A DNA stretch of 45,219 nt from Burkholderiales bacterium (lineage in GTDB: Bacteria; Pseudomonadota; Gammaproteobacteria; Burkholderiales; Burkholderiaceae_B), in NCBI GenBank assembly GCA_021300475.1, contig JAJTDO010000034.1, positions 1 to 45,219 of the forward strand, given 5' to 3'. A model generated the notes under the pieces. That model saw nothing but the letters and a program-made list of their open reading frames with translations, was not told the origin of the DNA and searched no databases. A program made the position numbers and the translations under genes. How positions within the stretch are numbered: position 1 is the stretch's first letter; every line of letters begins with the position of its first letter. Below are positions 27,311 to 36,105 of the stretch, piece after piece.

Positions 27311-28088
27311 GATGAGCAACCTTGTCGGCAGAAGGTTGAAGGGAGTTGATGCTTTGGTCGAACTGCGTTGAAAAAGGTGAGGATCCCCAGTTTTCTTGCA
27401 TGTCAGCTTGCAGGTATGCGCGAGGCAACCAGGCATTGGGACGTGGCAAATGCAGTATCAGTGGTTGTTCGACCACCGGCCCCCTGCGTTTAAGCAATTC
27501 GACTCGAATGTGGTTTGGCCCCGCTGCACTTAAAAAAATACGCAAGGGTGCCGGTGAACTGCTGAGTTGTGCTTTGGCTGGACGGATTAAAAAACTCAGC
27601 CCTTGTGAGCGATTGGCGGCCATCTGCAAACGGCGCAACTGGTCTGTGCGTGCTGGCATTTTTTCTTCGGGCAGCCATGCGATGCTCATTCCGAAGCTGT
27701 CGCTTTGCATGATTTGTTCAACCGCCCACAATTTATCTGCCGGGTTGTTGGCTTGAACAATCAGCAGTGAACTCAAGGGAATGCCGAATTGTTCAAGTGC
27801 CGGTGCAAATGGTTGGTGGGGCGGTGCCAGTAAAATGATTTTCCGGTTTTCCAGCGCCATGCGTTGCAAGGTGGGCATTAAAAAACGCAACTCGCCGACA
27901 CCTGAACGGTTCATAAGCAGTTCTATCAGGGTGGCAGATGGCCAGCCCCGACCAGGGAGTTCATGATCCAGTTCCGGAAACCCGCTGTGAACAACAGACT
28001 GTGAACCACCGCCCAACTGGCTGGCACGCCACAACTGGGTGTTCTGGTTCAGCAGTTGATCGATTCGAGTGTGTGTTTGAGTTTCCAT
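27219..28088 (-). CDS. imuA: ImuA, RecA-like translesion synthesis accessory protein
   Basis: 289 residues. ImuA proteins have a RecA-like fold and associate with ImuB in damage-induced mutagenesis. The segment [43 protein letters not shown] is the usual N-terminal signature (L..LPGGGWP..ALTELL in the family), followed by [15 protein letters not shown] and an [19 protein letters not shown] core. ATG at 28088 has no clear ribosome site. It lies 51 bases after the ancestral lexA stop and inside the 3' part of the shifted lexA frame. The operon order lexA-imuA-imuB-dnaE2 places it under LexA control. Confidence 0.94.
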   Translation of the reverse strand: METQTHTRIDQLLNQNTQLWRASQLGGGSQSVVHSGFPELDHELPGRGWPSATLIELLMNRSGVGELRFLMPTLQRMALENRKIILLAPPHQPFAPALEQFGIPLSSLLIVQANNPADKLWAVEQIMQSDSFGMSIAWLPEEKMPARTDQLRRLQMAANRSQGLSFLIRPAKAQLSSSPAPLRIFLSAAGPNHIRVELLKRRGPVVEQPLILHLPRPNAWLPRAYLQADMQENWGSSPFSTQFDQSINSLQPSADKVAHHAMDRVVTSSYLEAGNISWQHIHRASPSIR

Positions 28089-28139
28089 GGGCTTTGATTT
28101 TTTGTATTGGGGGTGTCGGCTGAATTGGCTGAGCCCGGC

Positions 28140-28705
28140 TTAACCCAGTTGCCCGACGCGCAACAAACCCACAGCCAGACCTTCAATTGAAAAGTGGTCT
28201 TCATCTTCAATGGGGATGGGTTTGAAAGCGGGGTTTGACCATGCCAGGCATTTTCGGTTTTTTTAACTGCGAGCAGGTCGCCATCCAGAATACCGATGTC
28301 TCGCATGGACATGCCCCGAACCTTCAACAGATAGTCTGGTTTTTCGCTGAACAATGCGGCATCGACAGGGTAGTTGGCCTCTACATGTTCTTGCGCCAGA
28401 ATGGGGCTGCCTGCTGCAACACGGCCCACCAAAGGCAATTGCAGCAAATTGTCTAAAAACCGCTCGGACAATGTTCCTGCAGCTTCAAGGTGCTCTGCTG
28501 CCAGACGGATGCCCCGCGAAGTGCTGGCATCCAAAATAAGAGCCCCTTTTTTTGCCAGCGCCTGCAGATGGTCTTCAGCGGCATTGGCCGAACGAAAACC
28601 CAGTTGTTGCGCAATTTCAGCCCGTGTGGGCGGGCGCCCGGTGTGTTCAATGGCCGCTTTAATAATGTTCAATACTTCCTGTTGTCTGGCAGTCAGGCTT
28701 TTCAC
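28140..28705 (-). pseudogene. lexA: SOS repressor LexA, apparently disrupted near 28235
   Basis: ATG at 28705. The DNA-binding domain is intact ([40 protein letters not shown]). So are the cleavage site (VAAGSP, Ala98-Gly99) and the catalytic serine loop (KVRGMSM, Ser133). After [16 protein letters not shown] (residue 157) the frame becomes foreign, running on to a stop at 28049. In another frame the normal C-terminus appears: [26 protein letters not shown], with stop TAA at 28140-28142. Compared with E. coli LexA, about 27 residues between NGQ and ENxxFKPI are missing, including the catalytic lysine of EVTVKR. The simplest reading is a deletion of 79 or 82 bp. The protein as read would bind DNA poorly as a dimer and could not self-cleave. 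A LexA box lies upstream, and it heads the imu operon. Confidence 0.85.
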
Positions 28706-28739
28706 CGGGAACTCCTAAGGTAGGTGGTGCAATTAAGTG

Positions 28740-28755
28740 CTGTAATTGTATACAG
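28740..28755 (-). promoter_or_regulatory. LexA (SOS) box upstream of lexA
   Basis: CTGT-N8-ACAG palindrome (CTGTAATTGTATACAG), flanked by TA on the 3' side, matches the gamma/betaproteobacterial LexA consensus. It lies 35 bases before the lexA start and covers the -10 element, so LexA would repress lexA and the downstream imu genes. Confidence 0.92.
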
Positions 28756-28773
28756 TATTTAATTGCTTGCCAA
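28745..28773 (-). promoter_or_regulatory. Promoter of lexA-imuA-imuB-dnaE2
   Basis: On the minus strand TTGGCA (complement of 28768-28773) and TACAAT (complement of 28745-28750) are 17 bases apart, a good sigma-70 promoter overlapped by the LexA box. Confidence 0.85.
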
Positions 28774-28820
28774 GTACCTGAAAAACCCTTGAATTCTGTG
28801 CCACACGAAAACTTGAATCC

Positions 28821-28839
28821 AAAAACCGGACTGTCCGGT
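28821..28839 (-). terminator. Terminator of the aminotransferase gene
   Basis: On the minus strand the palindrome ACCGGACAGTCCGGT is followed by TTTTT. It sits about 70 bases after the aminotransferase stop and upstream of the lexA promoter, separating the two units. Confidence 0.6.
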
Positions 28840-28909
28840 ATTACTTTCAACCTCCCGGGAGACAGCTTGGTGGGGTGACCAAAGCGGGGCGGCAGTGCCG
28901 CACCCGCGG

Positions 28910-30106
28910 TCATTTTAGAGCCTGCAACCTATTCACCGCCTCAAGCAACGTTGATTCCTGTTTTGCAAAACAAAACCTGACCTGCCCGCTGTGTTTCCCC
29001 TCTCGGTTAAAAGCCGACATTGGAATGCATGCGACCCCTATTGTTTGCGTCATCCAGCGGCTAAAGGCCACATCGTCCAAGTTGGAAATTGCTTGGTAAT
29101 CGACCACTTGAAAATACGTCCCCGAACAAGGCAGCAAACGCAGCGGCGATTGGGCCAGTGCCTCGCGAAAATAGTCACGCTTGCGTTGGTAGAAAGCCGG
29201 CAGTTGTTCCAGCGGTTCGAATGAAGTTTCAAGGTAGCGCGCTATGCCTGCCTGCAAGGGGGTGGCCACGGAAAATGTATTGTATTGGTGAACCTGTCTG
29301 ATCTCTTTGCTCAGGACTGCGGGCGCTGCAACATAGGCTATTTTCCACCCCGTCACATGCAGGCTTTTTCCAAAACTTGAAACCAGCACCGAGCATTCAG
29401 ACAGCACCGGGTGGTTGGCCACGCTGGTGTGCTGTTTGCCATCAAACACCATGTGCTCATAGACTTCATCGGCCAGCACCCACAAGCCATGTCTTGCGGT
29501 CAGCCTGGCCAAGGCATCCAGATCGCTCTCGGACCAGAGGCTGGTGCACGGATTGTGAGGGTTGTTGAACACCACGCCTCGTGTATTTTGCGTAATGGCT
29601 GCACTGACCAGCCCCCAGTCGGGCATGTATTGCGCATTCAACGGCAACGTCACTGCCTTGCCGCCTGCCAGTTCAATGGCGGGTATGTAACTGTCGTAGG
29701 TTGGTTCGAATACAATGACCTCGTCGCCCGGATGAACCAATGCCAGCAAACTGCTGGTCAGGGCTTCCGTGGCTCCGGCGGTCACTGTGATTTCCTCGTT
29801 TGGGTCGTACTGACGTCCGCCGAAGTGCCGTATTTTTTTTGCAATAATATTGCGCAGGGCAGGCAGTCCGGTCATGGGGGCGTACTGGTTCAGTCCGTCT
29901 TTCATGGCTTGAGTCACGGCGGCCAGCAATTCCGGATCAGGCTGAAAATCCGGAAAACCCTGCCCCAGATTGATGGCGCCATGCTGTGTGGCCAACTGAC
30001 TCATCAATGTAAATACAGTGGTTGTCGCATTTGGAAATTTTGTTCGCACTCCCGAGGTTAGAATATGGGTTTGCTGTGTGTGCGATAAATTTTTATCTGC
30101 ATGCAT
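28910..30106 (-). CDS. PLP-dependent aminotransferase, class I/II (YbdL-like)
   Basis: 398 residues, fold-type I aminotransferase. Visible features are [16 protein letters not shown] and [12 protein letters not shown], the PLP phosphate-binding region [17 protein letters not shown], the ADEVYEH aspartate segment, the Schiff-base lysine in [16 protein letters not shown], and the C-terminal arginine in [11 protein letters not shown]. The combination SFGKS.HVTGWK and RFCFAK resembles methionine aminotransferase YbdL, which transaminates 2-oxo-4-methylthiobutanoate. Kynurenine-type substrates are also possible. The start at ATG 30106 has no clear ribosome site, and a GTG about 19 codons inside (preceded by GGGA) is an alternative. 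It is divergent from yaaA, with 28 bases between starts. Confidence 0.9.
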   Translation of the reverse strand: MHADKNLSHTQQTHILTSGVRTKFPNATTTVFTLMSQLATQHGAINLGQGFPDFQPDPELLAAVTQAMKDGLNQYAPMTGLPALRNIIAKKIRHFGGRQYDPNEEITVTAGATEALTSSLLALVHPGDEVIVFEPTYDSYIPAIELAGGKAVTLPLNAQYMPDWGLVSAAITQNTRGVVFNNPHNPCTSLWSESDLDALARLTARHGLWVLADEVYEHMVFDGKQHTSVANHPVLSECSVLVSSFGKSLHVTGWKIAYVAAPAVLSKEIRQVHQYNTFSVATPLQAGIARYLETSFEPLEQLPAFYQRKRDYFREALAQSPLRLLPCSGTYFQVVDYQAISNLDDVAFSRWMTQTIGVACIPMSAFNREGKHSGQVRFCFAKQESTLLEAVNRLQALK

Positions 30107-30134
30107 GTCACATTCGTCGCTTGAGGTTTTAAAC

Positions 30135-30917
30135 GTGTCTATTTTAATGGTGCTTTCCCCCGCGAAGTCTCTGGATTATGAAACACCGCCCTCGGTGACT
30201 ACGCACACTTTGCCGCAGTACGTCCCACAAGCCTATCATTTGATTGAGATTTTGCGGAATTTTACGCCTGCGCAAGTCGGGAGGCTCATGGACATTTCAG
30301 ATGCCTTGGCCACACTGAATGTGGCGCGCTATGAATTGTTTTCTGAAACCTTCACACCTGAAAACTCAAAACAGGCCTTGCTGGCTTTCAATGGTGATGT
30401 GTATGAAGGTTTGAATGCGGGCCAGTTGTCCGCTGAACAACTTGATTTTGCCCAAAACCATCTGCGCATCCTGTCTGGTTTGTATGGTTTGCTCAAACCT
30501 CTGGATTTGATGCAACCTTACCGTCTGGAGATGGGGACCAAACTGCCAAACGCCCAGGGCAAGGATCTGTACGCATTCTGGAAACCCCTGCTGGCCGACG
30601 CCTTGAATGCGTTGTTGCCTCAGCCAAATGACGTACTGGTCAATCTGGCGTCCGAAGAGTATTTCAAATCTGTAGACCTCAAGCGCCTGAAAGTCAGGGT
30701 TGTGTCACCGGTATTTGAGGATTACAAGAACGGCAAGTATAAGATCATCAGCTTTTATGCAAAAAGGGCAAGAGGTCTGATGGCCCGCTATGTCATTGAT
30801 CATCGGCTCTCAAGCCCCGAATTGTTAAAGGGTTTTGACTATGAAGGCTATGCCTTCGACCCTGAAGTCTCAACTGAAAATACCTGGACCTTCAGGCGGA
30901 AACTGGAAAACCTATGA
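30135..30917 (+). CDS. yaaA: Peroxide-stress protein YaaA
   Basis: 260 residues from GTG 30135, chosen because GAGG lies eight bases upstream; ATG 30147 would be too far from it. YaaA lowers free intracellular iron during peroxide stress and has a DNA-binding fold. The hallmark [14 protein letters not shown] at the N-terminus, [58 protein letters not shown] and [19 protein letters not shown] are all conserved and full length. It overlaps surE by four bases (ATGA) and heads the yaaA-surE-pcm-nlpD-rlmD run. Confidence 0.95.
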   Translation: MSILMVLSPAKSLDYETPPSVTTHTLPQYVPQAYHLIEILRNFTPAQVGRLMDISDALATLNVARYELFSETFTPENSKQALLAFNGDVYEGLNAGQLSAEQLDFAQNHLRILSGLYGLLKPLDLMQPYRLEMGTKLPNAQGKDLYAFWKPLLADALNALLPQPNDVLVNLASEEYFKSVDLKRLKVRVVSPVFEDYKNGKYKIISFYAKRARGLMARYVIDHRLSSPELLKGFDYEGYAFDPEVSTENTWTFRRKLENL

Positions 30918-31681
30918 CGTTTCGCATTTTAATCAGCAACGATGATGGCTACAGCGCCCCCGGTATTCTCGCTTTGCAGGACGCCTTGCAGGCCCGGTTC
31001 GGCGATAAAGTTGCCATTCAGGTGGTGGCACCCGAACAGGACCGCTCTGGCGCCTCAAATTCCTTGACGCTGGACCGTCCGCTGCAAGTCAGAAAAGCCA
31101 GCAATGGTTCCCTCTACTTGAACGGTACCCCCACAGATTGCGTGCACGTGGCCATTACAGGCCTGCTGCCCAACAAACCAGACTTGGTGCTGTCCGGCAT
31201 CAACAACGGTGCCAACATGGGCGACGACACCATTTATTCCGGTACTGTGGCCGCTGCCATGGAAGGTTATTTGCTGGGCGTACCTGCCATTGCATTTTCT
31301 CTGGCCGGCAAGGGGCACCTGAACCTGACTGCGGTGGCTTACAAAGCGGCCGAGTTTGTAGAACGTTTTATTAACCAACCGCCTTTAAAAGGGCCGGTGC
31401 TGCTGAATGTAAACCTGCCTGCCTTGCCACTTTCAGACATCAAGGGCATACAATCCACCCGTTTGGGCAAGCGTCACCATGCCGAGCCGGTTGTCCCTGC
31501 AAAAACGCCACACGGTGAAACCGTTTATTGGATAGGACCTGCCGGAAAAGCCAAGGAGGCGGGCGAGGGCACCGATTTTTACGCAGTTGAGCAAGGTTAC
31601 ATTTCAGTGACTGCGCTTCAGATCGACTTAACCCGTCACGATTGCTCTGCTGTTTTGCAGGAGTGGTTGTGTCGGGAGTGA
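30914..31681 (+). CDS. surE: 5'/3'-nucleotidase SurE
   Basis: 255 residues. SurE is a divalent-metal phosphatase that dephosphorylates nucleoside monophosphates and short polyphosphates. The metal site shows as [13 protein letters not shown] at the N-terminus, followed by [27 protein letters not shown], and the catalytic region [27 protein letters not shown]. The start overlaps the end of yaaA, and the stop overlaps the pcm start, so the three are translationally coupled. surE-pcm-nlpD is a conserved stationary-phase group. Confidence 0.97.
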   Translation: MTFRILISNDDGYSAPGILALQDALQARFGDKVAIQVVAPEQDRSGASNSLTLDRPLQVRKASNGSLYLNGTPTDCVHVAITGLLPNKPDLVLSGINNGANMGDDTIYSGTVAAAMEGYLLGVPAIAFSLAGKGHLNLTAVAYKAAEFVERFINQPPLKGPVLLNVNLPALPLSDIKGIQSTRLGKRHHAEPVVPAKTPHGETVYWIGPAGKAKEAGEGTDFYAVEQGYISVTALQIDLTRHDCSAVLQEWLCRE

Positions 31682-32451
31682 AAAAACCTCCAAATGGTGT
31701 GAAGGCAACCGCTGAAAAATCTGCGGTACGCCGTCCTGCGCCTCCCTTGATGCCGCAATCGGTTCGCAAGCTCGACCCGTCTCCTGCGCTGTCTAGTGGT
31801 CTGGGTTTGACCTCAGACCGGGCTTTGCTGCGAATGGTTGAACGTTTGCGCGGCATTGGCATCAAAGACGAGGCGGTGTTGCTTGCCATGGCGGCGGTAC
31901 CGCGCCATGAGTTCGTTGATGAAGCGTTTGCCTCCCGAGCCTATGAAGACGCTGCGCTGCCCATAGGGCACCGCCAAACCATTTCCAGTCCGGTCACGGT
32001 TGCCAAGATGCTGGAGTTGTTGCGAGGTGCGGCAAAGCCGGTCGAGACCGTTCTGGAAGTGGGTTCAGGCTGCGGTTATCAGGCGGCAGTTTTGTCAAAG
32101 CTGTTTAAAAGTGTCCACAGCATTGAGCGTCTGGAATCCTTGTATTTGAAAGCCAAGGAACATTTAAAGCGCACCGGTTTCAAGTCTGTCGGTTTGCTCT
32201 ATGGCGATGGCATGGCCGGCTTGCCTGGGCAGGCTCCCTTTGATGCAATTATTGTTGCAGCCGCTGGTCTGCAAGTTCCTCAGCAGTTATTGGAGCAATT
32301 GCAGGTTGGTGGGCGCATGGTGTTGCCCGTCGTGGAGGGAAGCAAGCAGGTGTTGGCGGTCATTGATCGCCTTGGGCCCGCAAAGTGGCACCGCGAGAAC
32401 AAGGATATCGTTAATTTTGTACCCTTGCTAAACGGCACAATCGCCAAGTAA
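31669..32451 (+). CDS. pcm: Protein-L-isoaspartate O-methyltransferase
   Basis: 260 residues from GTG 31669, with CAGGAG just upstream inside surE. Pcm uses S-adenosylmethionine to methylate isoaspartyl residues and start their repair. The first 45 or so residues are a basic Pro/Ala-rich extension, as in other Burkholderiales. The catalytic domain shows [32 protein letters not shown] and the SAM-binding motif [16 protein letters not shown], then [30 protein letters not shown]. It overlaps surE by 13 bases. Confidence 0.95.
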   Translation: MSGVKKPPNGVKATAEKSAVRRPAPPLMPQSVRKLDPSPALSSGLGLTSDRALLRMVERLRGIGIKDEAVLLAMAAVPRHEFVDEAFASRAYEDAALPIGHRQTISSPVTVAKMLELLRGAAKPVETVLEVGSGCGYQAAVLSKLFKSVHSIERLESLYLKAKEHLKRTGFKSVGLLYGDGMAGLPGQAPFDAIIVAAAGLQVPQQLLEQLQVGGRMVLPVVEGSKQVLAVIDRLGPAKWHRENKDIVNFVPLLNGTIAK

Positions 32452-32499
32452 GGTCAAATCATTTTAGTCGTTGAATTTAATGTCGGAGTTTTTGTCGTA

Positions 32500-33342
32500 A
32501 TGAATAACAGAGTTTCAAGCGGTTTTGGTCTTGGTCTTTTATGGGCGCTCAGTGCTTGCACCACCTCACTGACCCGCGCACCCATCATTGAGCGTTTACC
32601 CACAACAGTCATAGAAGAGTCCCCCAGGGCCGTGGCAGCAAGCCACTCATCTCACGATACATCCTTGCCCGTGCCGGCTGGGTATTACGCAGTTAAAAAA
32701 GGCGATACGCTCATCGGCATCGCTTTGGACACAGGCAACGACTGGCGCGAGTTGGCCACCTGGAACCACTTGGACAATCCAAACCGTATTTTGGTGGGGC
32801 AGCACTTGCGTGTGGTGGCTTTGCCGGGTGAGGCGGGTGCCGTTGACATCAAGGCTGTGGCCGCTGCGCCAACCCAGCAATTGTCAGCGCTTGAGGTCAA
32901 GTCTGGCGCAGACAAAGACGCGGCAAAGAAGGCCGTAGAACCTGTTGCGCCGAAAGCTGAAACACCACCTGCGGTTGCTTCTGCCTGGTCCTGGCCTGCT
33001 GCAGGCAACGTTATTGAGCCTTTTTCCGATTCGCGCAACAAAGGTATCGACATCGGTTTGAAAGCCGGTGATGCAGTAAACGCTGCCCTTGAAGGCAATG
33101 TCGTTTACGCTGGCAATGCACTCCGAGGTTACGGCAATCTGATTATTCTCAAGCACAACTCGACCTACCTGAGCGCTTACGCACACAACCGCAAGCTTTT
33201 GGTGAAAGAGGGCGATGCAGTCAAGCGGGGGCAGCAGATTGCAGAAGCCGGCAGCACCGATGCTGAACGCGTCAAGTTGCACTTTGAAATCCGCAAGGGC
33301 GGCAAGCCCGTGGATCCCTCCAAATTTTTACCGGCGCGATAA
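32500..33342 (+). CDS. nlpD: LysM/M23-domain lipoprotein NlpD
   Basis: 280 residues. A lipoprotein signal peptide ends in LSAC (cysteine about residue 20). The LysM domain is at about 63-108 (YYAVKKGDTLIGIALDTGNDWRELATWNHL), then a charged Ala/Lys linker and a LytM/M23 domain (about 165-280). The M23 metal ligands look degenerate: the expected histidine before GIDI is absent (NKGIDIGL) and only LHFEIR remains, as in E. coli NlpD, which activates amidase AmiC instead of cutting peptidoglycan itself. It follows pcm by 48 bases. rpoS, often the next gene in this cluster, is absent: rlmD starts two bases after the stop. Confidence 0.94.
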   Translation: MNNRVSSGFGLGLLWALSACTTSLTRAPIIERLPTTVIEESPRAVAASHSSHDTSLPVPAGYYAVKKGDTLIGIALDTGNDWRELATWNHLDNPNRILVGQHLRVVALPGEAGAVDIKAVAAAPTQQLSALEVKSGADKDAAKKAVEPVAPKAETPPAVASAWSWPAAGNVIEPFSDSRNKGIDIGLKAGDAVNAALEGNVVYAGNALRGYGNLIILKHNSTYLSAYAHNRKLLVKEGDAVKRGQQIAEAGSTDAERVKLHFEIRKGGKPVDPSKFLPAR

Positions 33343-33344
33343 GC

Positions 33345-34605
33345 ATGGCAATCAACCAAGTGCCTGTGAAGCCTGAAAATGTATTTCAGCTCGAAATCGA
33401 GTCTTTGGATCTTGAAGCTCAAGGCGTAGCTCACCGTGAGGGCAAGGTGGTGTTTGTGCAGGGAGCCTTGCCCAGGGAAACTGTCAGGGCCGAGGTTTTA
33501 AAGCGCAAGTCCAGTTATGAAAAAGCCAGAACTGTTGAGATATTAAAAACGTCTTATTCACGGGTTGAGCCGAAATGTCCTCACTTTGGCGTGTGCGGCG
33601 GCTGTTCAATGCAGCATCTGGAGTTTTCTTCCCAAGTGGCCATTAAAGCGCGTGTTTTGGAGGATCAACTTTGGCATCTGGCTCGAATCAAGCCGGAGAC
33701 CGTGTTGCGCCCGTTGGAAGGGCCGCAGTGGGGTTATCGTCATCGCGCACGGCTGGGTTGCCGCCTTGTGAACAAAAAGGGCGGCATGTTGGTGGGGTTT
33801 CATGAAAAAGGGTCGAGTTTTGTGGCTGACATGACGCAATGCCATGTGTTGCCCAAGTTTGTCTCTGACATGCTTGTACCTCTGCGCGCCTTGATCGGTG
33901 GTCTGTCCGTTGCTGATCGTGCCCCGCAGATCGAGTTGGCGGTGGGGCATGAGGTCACTGCCATGGTGTTGCGCCATCTGGCTCCCTTGACTCCTGCTGA
34001 TGAGAAAAGTCTGCGCGATTTTGCGGACAAGTATCACGTGCAGTGGTGGTTGCAGCCAGCAGGTCCGGGTTCTGTTTACCGGTTTTATCCGGACGACGGA
34101 CCTGTTCTCTCCTACAGGCTGCCCGAGTTCGGCATTACCATGCCGTTTTTGCCCACAGACTTCACGCAGGTCAATCATGTCACCAATGAAGCCATGGTGA
34201 GCCAGGCTTTGCGTTTGCTCGATGTTCAGCCCACAGACCGTGTGGCCGATCTGTTTTGCGGCCTGGGTAATTTTTCTTTGCCTCTGGCCACGCAGGCCGC
34301 TGAAGTTGTCGGTGTTGAGGGGTCGGACGTCTTGACAACCCGAGCTCAGGAAAATGCCGTTGTTAATGGATTGGGTCATAAAACACGATTTTTCGCTAAA
34401 AATCTGTTTGAACTCACGCCGCAGGAGTGGGATCGTTGGGGGTATTTTGACCGTTTATTGATTGACCCTCCCCGGGAAGGCGCGCTGGCGGTTTGTACGG
34501 CTTTGGCCCAGACGTCACGTCGTCCTCGCCGTATTGTCTATGTGTCCTGCAATCCGGCGACTTTGGCCCGAATCAATTGCTGTTTTTGACGCGCCAAGCG
34601 ATTGA
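33345..34605 (+). pseudogene. rlmD: 23S rRNA (uracil(1939)-C5)-methyltransferase RlmD, 3' end disrupted near 34570
   Basis: RlmD methylates U1939 of 23S rRNA using SAM and carries a 4Fe-4S cluster. ATG at 33345 opens a frame of 414 residues ending at 34589. The TRAM region, the cluster cysteines (PKCPHFGVCGGC plus MTQCHVL), the SAM motif DLFCGLGNFSLPLA, LLIDPPREGA and the nucleophile motif VYVSCNPATLAR are present. Then the frame ends INCCF. In the next frame the normal C-terminus is found as ESIAVFDAPSD with stop at 34603-34605. Relative to E. coli RlmD, about 27 residues between CNPxTLAR and ESM.. are missing, and the general-base glutamate is out of frame. The gap would be about 80 or 83 bp. 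The protein as read is probably inactive. Confidence 0.85.
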
Positions 34606-34623
34606 TTCAACGTGGAAAAAGTA

Positions 34624-34712
34624 ACGGGGCCTGTGACTGGTATGTCAAAGACCCCGTAGAGGCCGGCATTTAGCTCACCGGCGGAGCGGCGGGTAAGGAT
34701 ACCCGTCCGTTG
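34624..34712. other. Three consecutive hairpins downstream of rlmD
   Basis: ACGGGG / CCCCGT (34624-34629 / 34652-34657), GCCGG / CCGGC (34662-34666 / 34678-34682) and CGGGTA / TACCCG with AGGA tetraloop (34690-34705) follow one another in a GC-rich patch, then an AT-rich tail. The patch holds no convincing gene. It could be a processed 3' UTR, a repeat element or a small RNA on either strand. Confidence 0.45.
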
Positions 34713-34762
34713 AGTCTTTATATTAATTTCAGCCATCTTAAAAAACAAGCTTTAAACAAAGA

Positions 34763-34785
34763 AAAAGGGGTTAGTCACCCCTTTT
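34763..34785. terminator. Bidirectional terminator between rlmD and the BI-1 gene
   Basis: A 9-bp stem AAAAGGGGT (34763-34771) / ACCCCTTTT (34777-34785) with loop TAGTC has A/T runs on both sides, so it can stop transcription from both convergent genes. Confidence 0.85.
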
Positions 34786-34824
34786 GTCATGATTTTTTAC
34801 GATGAACAGCTCGACCGGTTTCCC

Positions 34825-35526
34825 TTAGTCCTTGCTGTTGCCCGTGAAGGCCATCAACAAACTCAACAGATTGGCAAAAATATTGTAGAGATCAAGGTAC
34901 ACGGCCAATGTCGCAGTGATGTAATTGGTTTCACCGCCGTCCATGATGCGCTTGAGATCAAACAACAGGTAAAGCGAGAAAATTCCAACGGCCATGACTG
35001 ACAAGGCAAGGCTTAGGGCAGTCAGGTGGAGGAACATGTTGGCCACGCCACCGACAAGCAACATCATCACACCGACAAACAGAAATTTTCCCATGTTGGA
35101 GAAATCACGCTTGGTAACGCTTGCATAGCTCGCCAAGCCAAAAAAGATTCCACCGGTGCCCAATGCGGCCACCCCGATCAGACTGCCACCATTGGGCATG
35201 TTCAGGGCCACCCTGAGGATGTTTGAAAGCATCAACCCCATAAAGAAGGTGAAGGCCAAGAGCAGCACCACCCCCATGCCAGAATGCTTGTTGCGTTCAA
35301 TGCCCCAGAAGAAACCGAATGCAATGGCCATGAAAGCGAACAGACCAATGAACGGGCTGCCGGCAAAAAAGCTGAAGCCGAATTGCACCCCTACATAAGC
35401 GCCCAGCGTGGTGGGCAACATCGACAGCGCAAGCAACCAATACGTGTTGCGCAGGGTACGGTTTTGCGACGCCGATTGTTGTGTTTCCAACGTTCGACCA
35501 AAACTGTAATTGTTTAATTCAGACAT
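34825..35526 (-). CDS. Bax inhibitor-1 / YccA family membrane protein
   Basis: 233 residues with seven predicted transmembrane helices. The N-terminal soluble tail (about 1-28) is followed by NTYWLLALSMLPTTLGAYVG, then helices through FFMGLMLSN and a glycine-rich TGGIFFGLASYA helix. The conserved LYLLFDLKRIMDGGETNYITATLAVYLDLYNIFANLL end carries the paired aspartates of the family's pH-sensing di-aspartyl site. Related proteins act as calcium-leak channels or modulate FtsH (YccA). ATG at 35526 has an AGGAG site. It is divergent from ndk. Confidence 0.93.
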   Translation of the reverse strand: MSELNNYSFGRTLETQQSASQNRTLRNTYWLLALSMLPTTLGAYVGVQFGFSFFAGSPFIGLFAFMAIAFGFFWGIERNKHSGMGVVLLLAFTFFMGLMLSNILRVALNMPNGGSLIGVAALGTGGIFFGLASYASVTKRDFSNMGKFLFVGVMMLLVGGVANMFLHLTALSLALSVMAVGIFSLYLLFDLKRIMDGGETNYITATLAVYLDLYNIFANLLSLLMAFTGNSKD

Positions 35527-35603
35527 AAAGAAATCTCCTGCAAGGTTCGCAATTGAATTGACGGGTGCTGATTAGAGTACAAAATCCAGAGAAAAGTTTC
35601 AAT

Positions 35604-35632
35604 GTGTCACCCTTGTTCCGGTACGCTATAAT
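35604..35632 (+). promoter_or_regulatory. Promoter of ndk (ndk-rlmN-rodZ run)
   Basis: TATAAT at 35627-35632 is perfect; GTGTCA at 35604-35609 is a fair -35 at 17-base spacing. It lies about 50 bases before the ndk ATG. Confidence 0.7.
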
Positions 35633-35679
35633 GGAAAGCTTTGTAATTTAAACCAATTTTGTCGGAAAGAACCAAAAAC

Positions 35680-36105
35680 ATGGCGATTGAACGCACTCTG
35701 TCCATTATCAAGCCTGATGCCGTTGCAAAAAACGTAATCGGTCAAATTTACTCCCGTTTCGAAAGCGCCGGTCTGAAAGTTGTTGCTGCCCGCATGACCC
35801 ACCTTTCACGCGCTGAAGCAGAAGGTTTCTACGCTGTTCACAAAGAGCGTCCTTTCTTCAAAGACCTCGTTGATTTCATGATCTCCGGCCCGGTCATGGT
35901 TCAAGCGCTGGAAGGCGAAGGCGCCATTTTGAAAAACCGCGACCTGATGGGCGCAACTGACCCGAAGAAGGCCGCTGCCGGCACCATTCGCGCTGATTTC
36001 GCTGACAGCATCGACGCCAACGCAGTTCACGGTTCAGACTCAGCTGAAAACGCAGCGGTTGAAATCGCCTATTTCTTTCCTGCATTGAACGTGTATTCAC
36101 GTTAA
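35680..36105 (+). CDS. ndk: Nucleoside diphosphate kinase
   Basis: 141 residues from ATG 35680 ([18 protein letters not shown]); an upstream in-frame start at 35659 is unlikely given the family N-terminus. Ndk equilibrates nucleoside triphosphates by a phosphohistidine intermediate. The catalytic histidine lies in NAVHGSDS, with [24 protein letters not shown] and [18 protein letters not shown] also conserved. The stop TAA overlaps the rlmN ATG by one base, so the two are coupled. Confidence 0.98.
   Translation: MAIERTLSIIKPDAVAKNVIGQIYSRFESAGLKVVAARMTHLSRAEAEGFYAVHKERPFFKDLVDFMISGPVMVQALEGEGAILKNRDLMGATDPKKAAAGTIRADFADSIDANAVHGSDSAENAAVEIAYFFPALNVYSR

Noticed and set aside
27311..27436. Upstream extension of imuB
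   Set aside because: The sequence lies inside imuA, has no family similarity, and the typical N-terminus begins at 27310.
34515..34736. Minus-strand frame of about 74 codons (MAEINIKTQRTG...) over the rlmD 3' end
   Set aside because: It overlaps the real rlmD tail, has no good ribosome site, and resembles no family. The hairpins explain the region better.
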